A stretch of 64,000 nt of DNA from Pseudomonas putida S13.1.2 (lineage in GTDB: Bacteria > Pseudomonadota > Gammaproteobacteria > Pseudomonadales > Pseudomonadaceae). The translations under genes were made by a program, and so were the position numbers. Numbering within the stretch: the stretch's first letter is position 1; every line of letters starts with the position of its first letter. Below are positions 43,936 through 51,163 of this stretch, in pieces. The stretch lies in assembly GCF_000498395.2 (NCBI RefSeq), contig NZ_CP010979.1, positions 6,230,001 through 6,294,000 of the forward strand, read 5' to 3'. The notes beneath the pieces were generated by a model. That model was not told the DNA's origin. It ran no database searches and saw only the letters and a list, made by a program, of their open reading frames with translations.

Positions 43936-44571
43936 ATGCCGCCGCGCCCCTGGCTGACCGGCATCGCCGTACTGGGCTGGTTCGGCCTGACTGTGCAGGT
44001 TTACCTGGTGCTGCTGGCACGCTGGCAGGAACAGGCCAGCCTGATTGGCGGCCTGATCAATGTGTTCGGCTACTTCACCGTGCTGACCAATACCTTGGTG
44101 GCGACGGTACTCAGCTATGCGGCGTTCGGTCGTGAAGGCCGAGCCAGGCGTTTTTTCCTGTCGCCGTCGGTGAGTACGGCAGTGGCCGCCAGCATCGTGC
44201 TGGTGGCGCTGGCCTACAGCGTGTTGCTGCGCCACTTGTGGCAACCGCAGGGTTGGCAGTGGCTGGCGGACGAGTTGCTACACGACGTGATGCCTTTGCT
44301 GTATGCCTTGTACTGGTGGTGCGAGGTGCCCAAGGGCAGCCTGCGGCTATGGCACCTGGCGGTGTGGGCGATGTACCCGGCGGTGTATTTCGCCTATGCG
44401 CTGTGGCGGGGGAGCGACATTGGGGTGTATGCCTACCCGTTCATCGATGTGGCGAGCCTGGGGTATGGGCAGGTGATGCTCAATGCGCTGGGGGTGCTGG
44501 CGGGGTTCTGGGGGATTGGGTTGGTGCTGCTTGGGCTGGATCGGTGGCGCGGGGTGCGGAAATTTGCTTAG
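43936..44571 (+). CDS. Pr6Pr family membrane protein
   Basis: A 211-residue membrane protein with six predicted helices. LLARWQEQASLIGGLINVFGYFTVLTNTLVA and HDVMPLLYALYWWCEVPKGSLRLWHLAVWAMYPAVYFAYALWRG mark the Pr6Pr family. Related eukaryotic proteins (FAR-17a/AIG1) cleave certain lipids, but the bacterial role is unknown. It is translated with the VF530 gene and faces a mixed-type REP pair at its 3' end. Confidence 0.85.
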   Translation: MPPRPWLTGIAVLGWFGLTVQVYLVLLARWQEQASLIGGLINVFGYFTVLTNTLVATVLSYAAFGREGRARRFFLSPSVSTAVAASIVLVALAYSVLLRHLWQPQGWQWLADELLHDVMPLLYALYWWCEVPKGSLRLWHLAVWAMYPAVYFAYALWRGSDIGVYAYPFIDVASLGYGQVMLNALGVLAGFWGIGLVLLGLDRWRGVRKFA

Positions 44572-44572
44572 C

Positions 44573-44678
44573 CTGTGCTGGCCTCTTCGCGGGTAAACCC
44601 GCTCCCACAGGTACTTCACAAACCTTTAGGGCAGTGGAGTACCTGTGGGAGCTGGCTTGCCGGCGATAGGGCCAGTGC
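44573..44678. repeat. Hybrid REP pair of two subtypes
   Basis: The left half is CTCTTCGCGGGTAAACCCGCTCCCACAGG and the right half is CTGTGGGAGCTGGCTTGCCGGCGATAGGG. Only the shared CTCCCACAGG edges pair. The arms come from two different REP families, so this looks like a recombinant. Between convergent genes. Confidence 0.8.
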
Positions 44679-44690
44679 ATGTAACCAAGA

Positions 44691-45452
44691 TCACTCGTCG
44701 TCCGCAGTCCCGTCAGCACGCCAGTAGGCCGCAGCCTTCAGCGCATCCTCAGGCACACCTTTCTCCAGCAGCAGTGCCTTGGCCTGGCGGGTCAGGGCTT
44801 TTTCCAGCGCCACCCAGCCATACAACCGGCCTTGCGGCAAGGTCAGGTTCTTCACCAGTTCCAGCAAATCTTCTTGCTGGCGACGCACCCAGATGACTTC
44901 GACTTGCGCCTTGCTTGGCAGCGGCTGGCGCTCCTGCTCGTCTTCGATCTGGATCACCGCCAGCACCTGGCGGCCAGCCGGCAGTTCGTCCAACCGGCGA
45001 CCAATTGCCGGAATGGCGGTTTCGTCACCAATCAGCAGGTAGCTGTCGAACATATCCGGCACCACCATCGATGCCCGTGGCCCGGCGATGTCCAGGGTTT
45101 GCCCCGGCGTGGCCTGGGCGGCCCAGGTGGAGGCCGGGCCATCACCGTGCAGCACGAAGTCGATGTCCAGTTCATTGGCCACCAGGTCGATGCGCCGCGG
45201 CGTGTACTCGCGCATGGTGGGCCGTGCGCCACCGTCCCGGCCCATATTACGGGCCTCGATGGCCTGCTGTTGCTCCGGCGTTTCGGCGAACAGCAGCTTG
45301 ATATGGTCGTCGCTGCCGACGCTGGTGAAGCCTTGCAGTTCGGCACCGCCGAGGGTGATGCGGCGCATGCGTGGGGTCAGCTCGGTGACCCGCAGTACCT
45401 GCAGACGGCGTTGGCGGATCTCGTGGTTGACGCGGTGGATGGTGTCACTCAT
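44691..45452 (-). CDS. Siderophore-interacting ferric reductase (NfeF/ViuB-like)
   Basis: A 253-residue FAD/NAD(P)H protein that reduces ferric chelates in the cytoplasm. MREYTPRRID (about 78-87) is the FAD-binding R-x-Y-T motif, and DFVLHGDGPASTWAA and YLLIGDETAIPAIGRRLDELPAG form the flavin and nucleotide sites. The C-terminal AYWRADGTAD block is shared with ViuB and E. coli YqjH. The ATG at 45452 overlaps the regulator's end by 8 bases. Paired with a PadR regulator, it resembles E. coli nfeF-nfeR. Likely released under nickel or iron stress. Confidence 0.87.
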   Translation of the reverse strand: MSDTIHRVNHEIRQRRLQVLRVTELTPRMRRITLGGAELQGFTSVGSDDHIKLLFAETPEQQQAIEARNMGRDGGARPTMREYTPRRIDLVANELDIDFVLHGDGPASTWAAQATPGQTLDIAGPRASMVVPDMFDSYLLIGDETAIPAIGRRLDELPAGRQVLAVIQIEDEQERQPLPSKAQVEVIWVRRQQEDLLELVKNLTLPQGRLYGWVALEKALTRQAKALLLEKGVPEDALKAAAYWRADGTADDE

Positions 45453-45990
45453 GGGAAGTCTCCCTGACAGGTTCGGCCGGCCCGGAGGCGATGGCCTTGG
45501 CGGTATGGTTGAGCAAGTCGCGGACCCGTTGGATTTCCTCCGGTGTCCAGCGACCGCTGTGCATGTGCAGTGCGTGGCGCAGGTTGCCGACCGCTTCATG
45601 GATCTCTGGCGGGCGGTCGTGGCCGCGCAGGGCACGTTTGCTGACTTCGATGCGCATGCGCACGCCGTCCATCGCGACGGCCTGCTCGGCCAGGGCGCTG
45701 CGCCCGGCGTCGGTGATGGCATAGAGGCGCTTGCTGCCCTGCACCTGGCCGCTGATCAGCTCGGCCTCTTCAAGAAAATTCAGCGTGGGGTAGATCACCC
45801 CAGGGCTTGGGCTGTAGCTGCCGTCGAACAGGTTTTCGATCTGGCGGATCAGGTCGTAGCCGTGGCCGGGCTGTTCGGCGAGCAGGTCAAGCATCAGCAG
45901 CTTGAGGTCACCGGGGGCGAAGACGCGTGGGCCGCGCTCGCCGCGGCCGGGGCGCCGCTCGAAGGGATCATGGGGGGTGTGTTCACGCAT
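45445..45990 (-). CDS. PadR-family regulator (NfeR/YqjI-like)
   Basis: A 181-residue regulator. The winged helix begins LKLLMLDLLAEQPGHGYDLIRQIENLFDGSYSPSPGVIYPTLNFLEEAELI (about 29-79), and the C-terminal helices (EIHEAVGNLRHALHMHSGRW) form the dimer. The His-rich N-terminal region found in E. coli YqjI is short here (MREHTPHDPF). E. coli YqjI represses its operon and responds to nickel. The GATATATC array just upstream is its likely site. First gene of the two-gene operon. Confidence 0.85.
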   Translation of the reverse strand: MREHTPHDPFERRPGRGERGPRVFAPGDLKLLMLDLLAEQPGHGYDLIRQIENLFDGSYSPSPGVIYPTLNFLEEAELISGQVQGSKRLYAITDAGRSALAEQAVAMDGVRMRIEVSKRALRGHDRPPEIHEAVGNLRHALHMHSGRWTPEEIQRVRDLLNHTAKAIASGPAEPVRETSHE

Positions 45991-46012
45991 GGGGGCAGGG
46001 CTCCGTCGTTCG

Positions 46013-46046
46013 CGATATATCGTAAGATATTACTCAAGATATATCT
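46013..46046 (-). promoter_or_regulatory. GATATATC operator array of the PadR operon
   Basis: GATATATC at 46014-46021, AAGATATT at 46025-46031, and AGATATATCT at 46037-46046 are spaced about one turn apart. Each is nearly self-inverse. The array lies 23-56 bases before the regulator gene. A similar repeat is known as the YqjI site in E. coli. Confidence 0.7.
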
Positions 46047-46066
46047 AAAGACAAGCCCTTTAATGC

Positions 46067-46081
46067 AGATGATTATCATCT
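46067..46081 (-). promoter_or_regulatory. Fur-like palindrome
   Basis: AGATGATTATCATCT is a perfect 15-base palindrome that matches the Fur 7-1-7 pattern in 10 of 14 arm positions. It lies at the end of the PBP-like gene and 77-91 bases before the PadR gene, so iron control of the reductase operon is plausible. Confidence 0.55.
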
Positions 46082-49000
46082 ATTGATTCGATGCATTCCC
46101 CGCTGCGGGTGGTGTATGCAGCGCAACCTGCGGCGGTTTGCATTCATTCGGATTGCCCGGCTGCAGGTATGGCATGAGGATCGGGGCCATGCCCTTGAGC
46201 ACCTGCACCGGCAGCGCCGAGGTGAATTTGAACGCTTCTGCCGAGCGCCCCGGCACGAAGGCAGTGAGGGTGCCGAAGTGGTTGTCGCCCAGGAAGAACA
46301 CGAAGGTGGCGGTACGGTTCAGCGAGCGCGAGCCGATCAGCCGACCGCCGGCGCCGAAGCTTTCGATGCGGTTGTCACCGGTGCCGGTCTTGCCCCCCAT
46401 CACCAGTGGCGTGCCGTCCTGCAGCTTGAAGCTGCCGGAAATACGCCGCGCAGTGCCTGCATCGACCACCTGCGACATGGCGCCTTTGAGTGCGCGTGCT
46501 ACTTCCACCGGCAGAATCCGCACGCCCCGGTCCGGGTCGGTGATCAATTTGGTCTCATAAGGTGTGTTGGCTGCAAAGTGCAGGGTGTCGATGCGCAAGG
46601 TAGGCAGGCGTATGCCGTCGTTCTGGATAATGCCGACAAGTTCGGAGAGGGCGGCAGGGCGGTCGCCGGAACTGCCGATGGCGGTGGCCAGCGAGGGCAC
46701 CAGGTGGTCGAATGGATAGCCCACGCGTTTCCAGCGCTGGTGGATGTCGAGGAAGGCTTCGATCTCGACCATGGTGCGGATGCGGCTGTCGCGGGCCCCT
46801 TGGTGGCGGCTCTTGAACAGCCAGCTGTACACCTCCTGGCGTTCGAAGCGGCTGGCGTTGACCATTTCGGTCAAGGTCGAGCTTGGGTTTTTCAACAGAT
46901 AGCCAAGCAGCCAAAGGTCCAGCGGGTGGACCTTGGCAATGTAGCCCTGGTCGGGCAGGTCGTATTTGCCCGGGCCATAGGCGTCATACATCTCTGACAG
47001 GCGGCCGTCAGTCAGCTTGCCCAAGGCAGCTTTGTCGCCCTTGATGTGGGCACGTACGAAGGCATTGAAGGTTTCCTGGCCTGCTTCGGGGAACAGGTAG
47101 CGGTGCACCGCCGCCAGACGCTGCGGGGTCACGCGCATGCTGTCCAGGAAGGTGTCCAGGCGCTGTTGCGAGGTTTTGCGCTGGTATTTCTTCCAGAAGC
47201 GCATCAGGTAGTTGGTGCCTTCCTTGTCGGCGAAGCGGGCCAGGTATTCCTGGCGGCGAGGGTCGGCGTCGTCCTTGAGCAGCGGCACGCGGTTGTACGG
47301 CTGCTGGTAGGTCACGTAGCGCACCAGGTCGCGCATCAGGCGGATGAACGGCAGGTTGATCGATTCGCGCAGCGCATCCTTGAGCGTCGGGTTGCGGCTG
47401 TTGTCTTCCTTGCGGAAGTTGTTGAACACGTGCATGCCGCCGCCTGTGAAGAAGGCTTCACCGGTATTGGCGGAGTATTTGCGCTCCAGCGCGGCGTCGA
47501 GCATGGCGTCCAGGCTCTGGTTCTTGCTGTTCTGCGCCAGCCATTCCAGCGACCACTGGGTGATGCGGTCCAGTTCGGCGACATCGACCTTCTTCAGCTC
47601 GGCAGCGGGCTTGCCGGCGTATTTGTCGTGCAGCTCGGCAACGATCTCCAGGTAGGTGGTCAGCACCCGTAACTTGGCGGTGGAGCCCAGCTCCAGCTTG
47701 CTGCCTTCGTTGATGTCGAAGGGCTGGTTGGTGCTGTCGGTCTGTACCCGTACCCGCGAGCCGTCGGCGGTGCGCTCGAACAGGGTGAAGCTGTAGCTGA
47801 CCTGGTCGGTGGTCTTGGTGGTGAGCAGGCGTTCGCCGATCAGCCCCATCTGCGCGGCAAACTCCGGGTCGGCAAGGTTTTTCAGGTACTGGCTGACCTG
47901 CAGCTGCAGGTCGGCCTGCAGGGTACTGGTGGCCGACACATCGAGGCGGTCAAGGTCGTACAGCGGGCGGTTGAGCATGGCTGCCAGGCGGTTGCGCGCC
48001 AGGCTGATGCCCTTGTTGGTAACGATCGGCACGATGGTTGGTTGCGCTACCCAGTCGCGGTAGACCGCCTTGCTGGCCAGCGCGGCTTCGGCCAATGGCT
48101 GCTCGATCACATGGTTGGCGGCAAGCACGCGGATGTGCGAATCGGTGAGTTCGGCCAACTCGACCCGGCCCTTGGACAGGTAGTGGGACGGGCGGCGCTG
48201 GGCAATCATCAGCGACAGCACCTGGCGCAGGGCAAGGCCGCGTGTAGCCATGCTTTCGGCGTCGCTGGCAGTGGAATTCAGGGCCTGGTTGACCTGGTCG
48301 AAGTCGGCGCCGTACCACACCCGCAAGCCTTCGGCCATGCCGTGCACTTCGCCGTGCCCAGGCACGGCCGACAGCGGCACACTGTTGAGGTAGTCGCGCA
48401 CGATGCGCTGGCGTGCTTCGGTGGTATCCGGGCCGCCCTGATAGGCACGCACGCTGGCAGAAATCATCTGGCGGATTTTCTCGGCACCCGACACGGTCAG
48501 GCCGTCCGGTGAGTGGCGGTACTTTTCCAGCTGCGTCGCCAACGTGCTACCGCCCGCGGACTGACCGGGCAAGGCCAGGTACTTGGCCACCTGGCTGTAG
48601 GCGGCCTTGGCAAACCGTGGCCAGTCCACGGCCGGGTTGTTGCGCGGGTCCTGGGTATCGAGCAGGTCGCGGTTCTCGATGAACAGCAGGCTGTTGACCA
48701 TCACCGGCGGGATCGCGGCAAAGTCCGGGTACAGGTGCTGCGGGTAGTTGTACTGGTACAACGTATCGCCGCGGCAGTCGGTGATCGACAGGCCAGCCTG
48801 AATCTTCTCGATATAGGGTGCGAACAGCCCATGTTCGACGTAGTTCATCAGCGCGGGTGAGAACTTTACCTGCTCAGTGATGAGGTAGTCGCGCTTGAGC
48901 AGGCGTGGCAGGAATTCGCCCAGGGCACTGTAGCCCAGGCGCCTGTCGAACGGCCCCTCACCGGGGTAGATGATTGCATCGCTAGGGCCGGGCTCCAGCG

Positions 49001-49229
49001 AGTAGGTCAGCGTACCGGCCAGTTTGCTGAACTCGCGCGATTGCAGTTCGGAGGTGCGGAATTCGTCATACGCCGCGAAACCGATGGCCACCAGCGCCAC
49101 CAGCAGGATGAGGATGATCAGCCGCCACCATAGCCGACGCTGACGGGGGGACTTTGGTTGTGGCGTCTCGGCCGGAGGTATCTCGGGTGCTTCCGTTCTG
49201 CTTGGTTCCGATTGCCACAGTGCGCCCAT
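46080..49229 (-). CDS. Large bimodular penicillin-binding-type protein with degenerate glycosyltransferase motifs
   Basis: A protein of 1049 residues from the ATG at 49229 (a TTG three codons earlier is possible). One helix (about 35-53) anchors it, facing the periplasm. The GT51 region has FIENRDLLDTQDPRN where ED-x-x-F-x-x-H is usual, GGSTLATQLEK (GGST-x-x-QQ), and EKIRQ where RK-x-x-E is usual, so the second catalytic Glu looks lost. The transpeptidase triad is intact: STAK (Ser516), SIN (623-625) and KTG (947). It is longer than PBP1a or PBP1b. P. aeruginosa has a similar gene near its amino acid permease. A role in peptidoglycan is inferred; polymerase activity is doubtful. Confidence 0.8.
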   Translation of the reverse strand: MGALWQSEPSRTEAPEIPPAETPQPKSPRQRRLWWRLIILILLVALVAIGFAAYDEFRTSELQSREFSKLAGTLTYSLEPGPSDAIIYPGEGPFDRRLGYSALGEFLPRLLKRDYLITEQVKFSPALMNYVEHGLFAPYIEKIQAGLSITDCRGDTLYQYNYPQHLYPDFAAIPPVMVNSLLFIENRDLLDTQDPRNNPAVDWPRFAKAAYSQVAKYLALPGQSAGGSTLATQLEKYRHSPDGLTVSGAEKIRQMISASVRAYQGGPDTTEARQRIVRDYLNSVPLSAVPGHGEVHGMAEGLRVWYGADFDQVNQALNSTASDAESMATRGLALRQVLSLMIAQRRPSHYLSKGRVELAELTDSHIRVLAANHVIEQPLAEAALASKAVYRDWVAQPTIVPIVTNKGISLARNRLAAMLNRPLYDLDRLDVSATSTLQADLQLQVSQYLKNLADPEFAAQMGLIGERLLTTKTTDQVSYSFTLFERTADGSRVRVQTDSTNQPFDINEGSKLELGSTAKLRVLTTYLEIVAELHDKYAGKPAAELKKVDVAELDRITQWSLEWLAQNSKNQSLDAMLDAALERKYSANTGEAFFTGGGMHVFNNFRKEDNSRNPTLKDALRESINLPFIRLMRDLVRYVTYQQPYNRVPLLKDDADPRRQEYLARFADKEGTNYLMRFWKKYQRKTSQQRLDTFLDSMRVTPQRLAAVHRYLFPEAGQETFNAFVRAHIKGDKAALGKLTDGRLSEMYDAYGPGKYDLPDQGYIAKVHPLDLWLLGYLLKNPSSTLTEMVNASRFERQEVYSWLFKSRHQGARDSRIRTMVEIEAFLDIHQRWKRVGYPFDHLVPSLATAIGSSGDRPAALSELVGIIQNDGIRLPTLRIDTLHFAANTPYETKLITDPDRGVRILPVEVARALKGAMSQVVDAGTARRISGSFKLQDGTPLVMGGKTGTGDNRIESFGAGGRLIGSRSLNRTATFVFFLGDNHFGTLTAFVPGRSAEAFKFTSALPVQVLKGMAPILMPYLQPGNPNECKPPQVALHTPPAAGNASNQ

Positions 49230-49620
49230 AGTCTTCAATCCGGCCAGGTATTTTCGTCTTGCTTGTCTGAAGCTTAGACGTTGAGCGGGTGAGGTGAAAA
49301 TTTTGTAGGAGGTGGAGAAGAGCGGTGTAGGGCTATGCGGCTTTGGTGTGGGTTTCTTGATACGGCGATGTTGGTATGGTGCCGGGGCAGCTTTCAGGGC
49401 CGCTGCGCCCGCCAGAAAACTTGCTGATTATTCCTGTATATACAGCGAAAATCCCTGCATCGGTCTTCCTATACTGCTCGGCCCCTTCGCCCTGCCGGGC
49501 GCTCTATCCCGGCACACGGGCCGGCCCACGAGGCCAGCCTGGCAAGCCAACGCCACGCCTATCGGCATGGCCGGTGCTGCACGAAGGTCAAATCCAATAA
49601 CAAAATGAGGTTGTATTGCT
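49230..49620. other. Intergenic region upstream of the permease
   Basis: About 390 bases between divergent genes. It contains a short CTGTATATACAG palindrome (about 49434-49445) and a TATACT that could be a -10 box (about 49469), followed by a GC-rich stretch that could be a long leader of the permease mRNA. No gene is evident. Confidence 0.4.
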
Positions 49621-51039
49621 ATGCCAGTCGGCAACCACTCTGCCCATGGCCAGGCCAATGAAGGCGGCCCGCTCAAGCGTGAACTGGGCGAACGGCACAT
49701 CCGCCTGATGGCGCTGGGCGCCTGTATCGGCGTCGGTCTTTTCCTCGGTTCGGCCAAAGCCATCGAAATGGCCGGCCCTGCCATCATGCTGTCCTACATC
49801 ATCGGTGGCCTGGCCATCCTGGTGATCATGCGCGCCCTTGGCGAAATGGCCGTGCATAACCCGGTCGCCGGGTCGTTCAGCCGCTACGCCCAAGACTATC
49901 TCGGCCCGCTGGCGGGCTTTCTCACCGGCTGGAACTACTGGTTCCTGTGGCTGGTGACCTGTGTCGCCGAAATTACCGCAGTGGCCATTTACATGGGCAT
50001 CTGGTTCCCCGACGTCCCTCGCTGGATCTGGGCCCTGGCGGCCTTGGGCAGCATGGGCGCGGTCAACCTGGTGGCGGTGAAGGCCTTTGGTGAGTTCGAG
50101 TTCTGGTTTGCCCTGATCAAGATCGTCACCATCATCGCCATGGTCCTGGGCGGCATCGGCGTCATCGCCTTCGGCTTTGGCAATGACGGTGTGGCTGTGG
50201 GTGTCTCCAACCTGTGGAGCAACGGCGGTTTCATGCCAAATGGCGTGACCGGCGTGCTGATGTCGCTGCAAATGGTGATGTTCGCCTACCTGGGCGTGGA
50301 AATGATCGGCTTGACCGCCGGCGAAGCACGCAACCCGCAAAAAACCATCCCGCAGGCCATTGGCTCGGTGTTCTGGCGTATCTTGCTGTTCTACGTCGGC
50401 GCGTTGTTCGTGATCCTGTCGATCTACCCGTGGAACGAAATCGGCAGCCAGGGCAGCCCGTTCGTCATGACCTTCGAGCGCCTCGGCATCAAGACCGCCG
50501 CCGGCATCATCAACTTCGTGGTCATCACCGCGGCGCTGTCGTCGTGCAACGGCGGCATTTTCAGCACCGGGCGCATGCTCTACAGCCTGGCGCAGAACGG
50601 CCAGGCTCCGGCGGCCTTCGCCCGCACCTCGAAAAACGGCGTACCGCGCAATGCGCTGCTGCTGTCGATTGGCGCGCTGCTGTTGGGCGTGCTGGCCAAC
50701 TACCTGGTGCCGGAAAAGGTGTTTGTCTGGGTAACCTCGATTGCCACCTTCGGTGCGATCTGGACCTGGGTGATGATCCTGCTGGCGCAGCTCAAGTTCC
50801 GTGCCGGCCTTTCCACCGCTGAGCGCAAGGCGCTGAAGTACCGCATGTGGCTGTGGCCGCTGAGTTCCTACCTGGCGCTGGGCTTCCTGGTGCTGGTGGT
50901 TGGCTTGATGGCGTACTTCGAGGATACCCGTGTGGCCCTGTACATTGGCCCGGCGTTCCTGGTGCTGCTGACGGTGCTGTACTACGCGTTGCGCCTGGCG
51001 CCGAAAGACGTGCAAGGTGTGGCCAGTACCGCTTCCTGA
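49621..51039 (+). CDS. Amino acid permease, ProY/AroP type
   Basis: A 472-residue APC-superfamily transporter with 12 predicted helices. LMALGACIGVGLFLGSAKAIEMAGPAIMLSYIIGG (about 30-64) is the signature helix 1-2 block, followed by MRALGEMAVHNPVAGSFSRYAQDYLGPLAGFLTGWNYW. The sequence fits the ProY/AroP group and most resembles the proline-type ProY, but the substrate is not proven. Start ATG with a GAGG site. It is divergent from the PBP-like gene and convergent with the glutamate-synthase-like gene. Confidence 0.87.
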   Translation: MPVGNHSAHGQANEGGPLKRELGERHIRLMALGACIGVGLFLGSAKAIEMAGPAIMLSYIIGGLAILVIMRALGEMAVHNPVAGSFSRYAQDYLGPLAGFLTGWNYWFLWLVTCVAEITAVAIYMGIWFPDVPRWIWALAALGSMGAVNLVAVKAFGEFEFWFALIKIVTIIAMVLGGIGVIAFGFGNDGVAVGVSNLWSNGGFMPNGVTGVLMSLQMVMFAYLGVEMIGLTAGEARNPQKTIPQAIGSVFWRILLFYVGALFVILSIYPWNEIGSQGSPFVMTFERLGIKTAAGIINFVVITAALSSCNGGIFSTGRMLYSLAQNGQAPAAFARTSKNGVPRNALLLSIGALLLGVLANYLVPEKVFVWVTSIATFGAIWTWVMILLAQLKFRAGLSTAERKALKYRMWLWPLSSYLALGFLVLVVGLMAYFEDTRVALYIGPAFLVLLTVLYYALRLAPKDVQGVASTAS

Positions 51040-51049
51040 TCTGAAATAG

Positions 51050-51160
51050 CCGGGGCCGCTTTGCGGCCCATCGCGACGCAAGGCCGCTCCTACAGGAGAT
51101 CGCGTATCTCTGTAGGCGCGGCCTTGTGTCGCGATCGGGCTGCGCAGCAGCCCCAGGGGT
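51050..51160. repeat. REP inverted pair after the permease gene
   Basis: GGGCCGCTTTGCGGCCCATCGCGACGCAAGGCCGCTCCTACAGG with its inverted partner CTGTAGGCGCGGCCTTGTGTCGCGATCGGGCTGC. Convergent gap. Confidence 0.78.
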
Positions 51161-51163
51161 CTA

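Noticed and set aside
49434..49445. CTGTATATACAG as a LexA box
   Set aside because: A LexA site needs CTG and CAG separated by 10 bases; here there are only 6.
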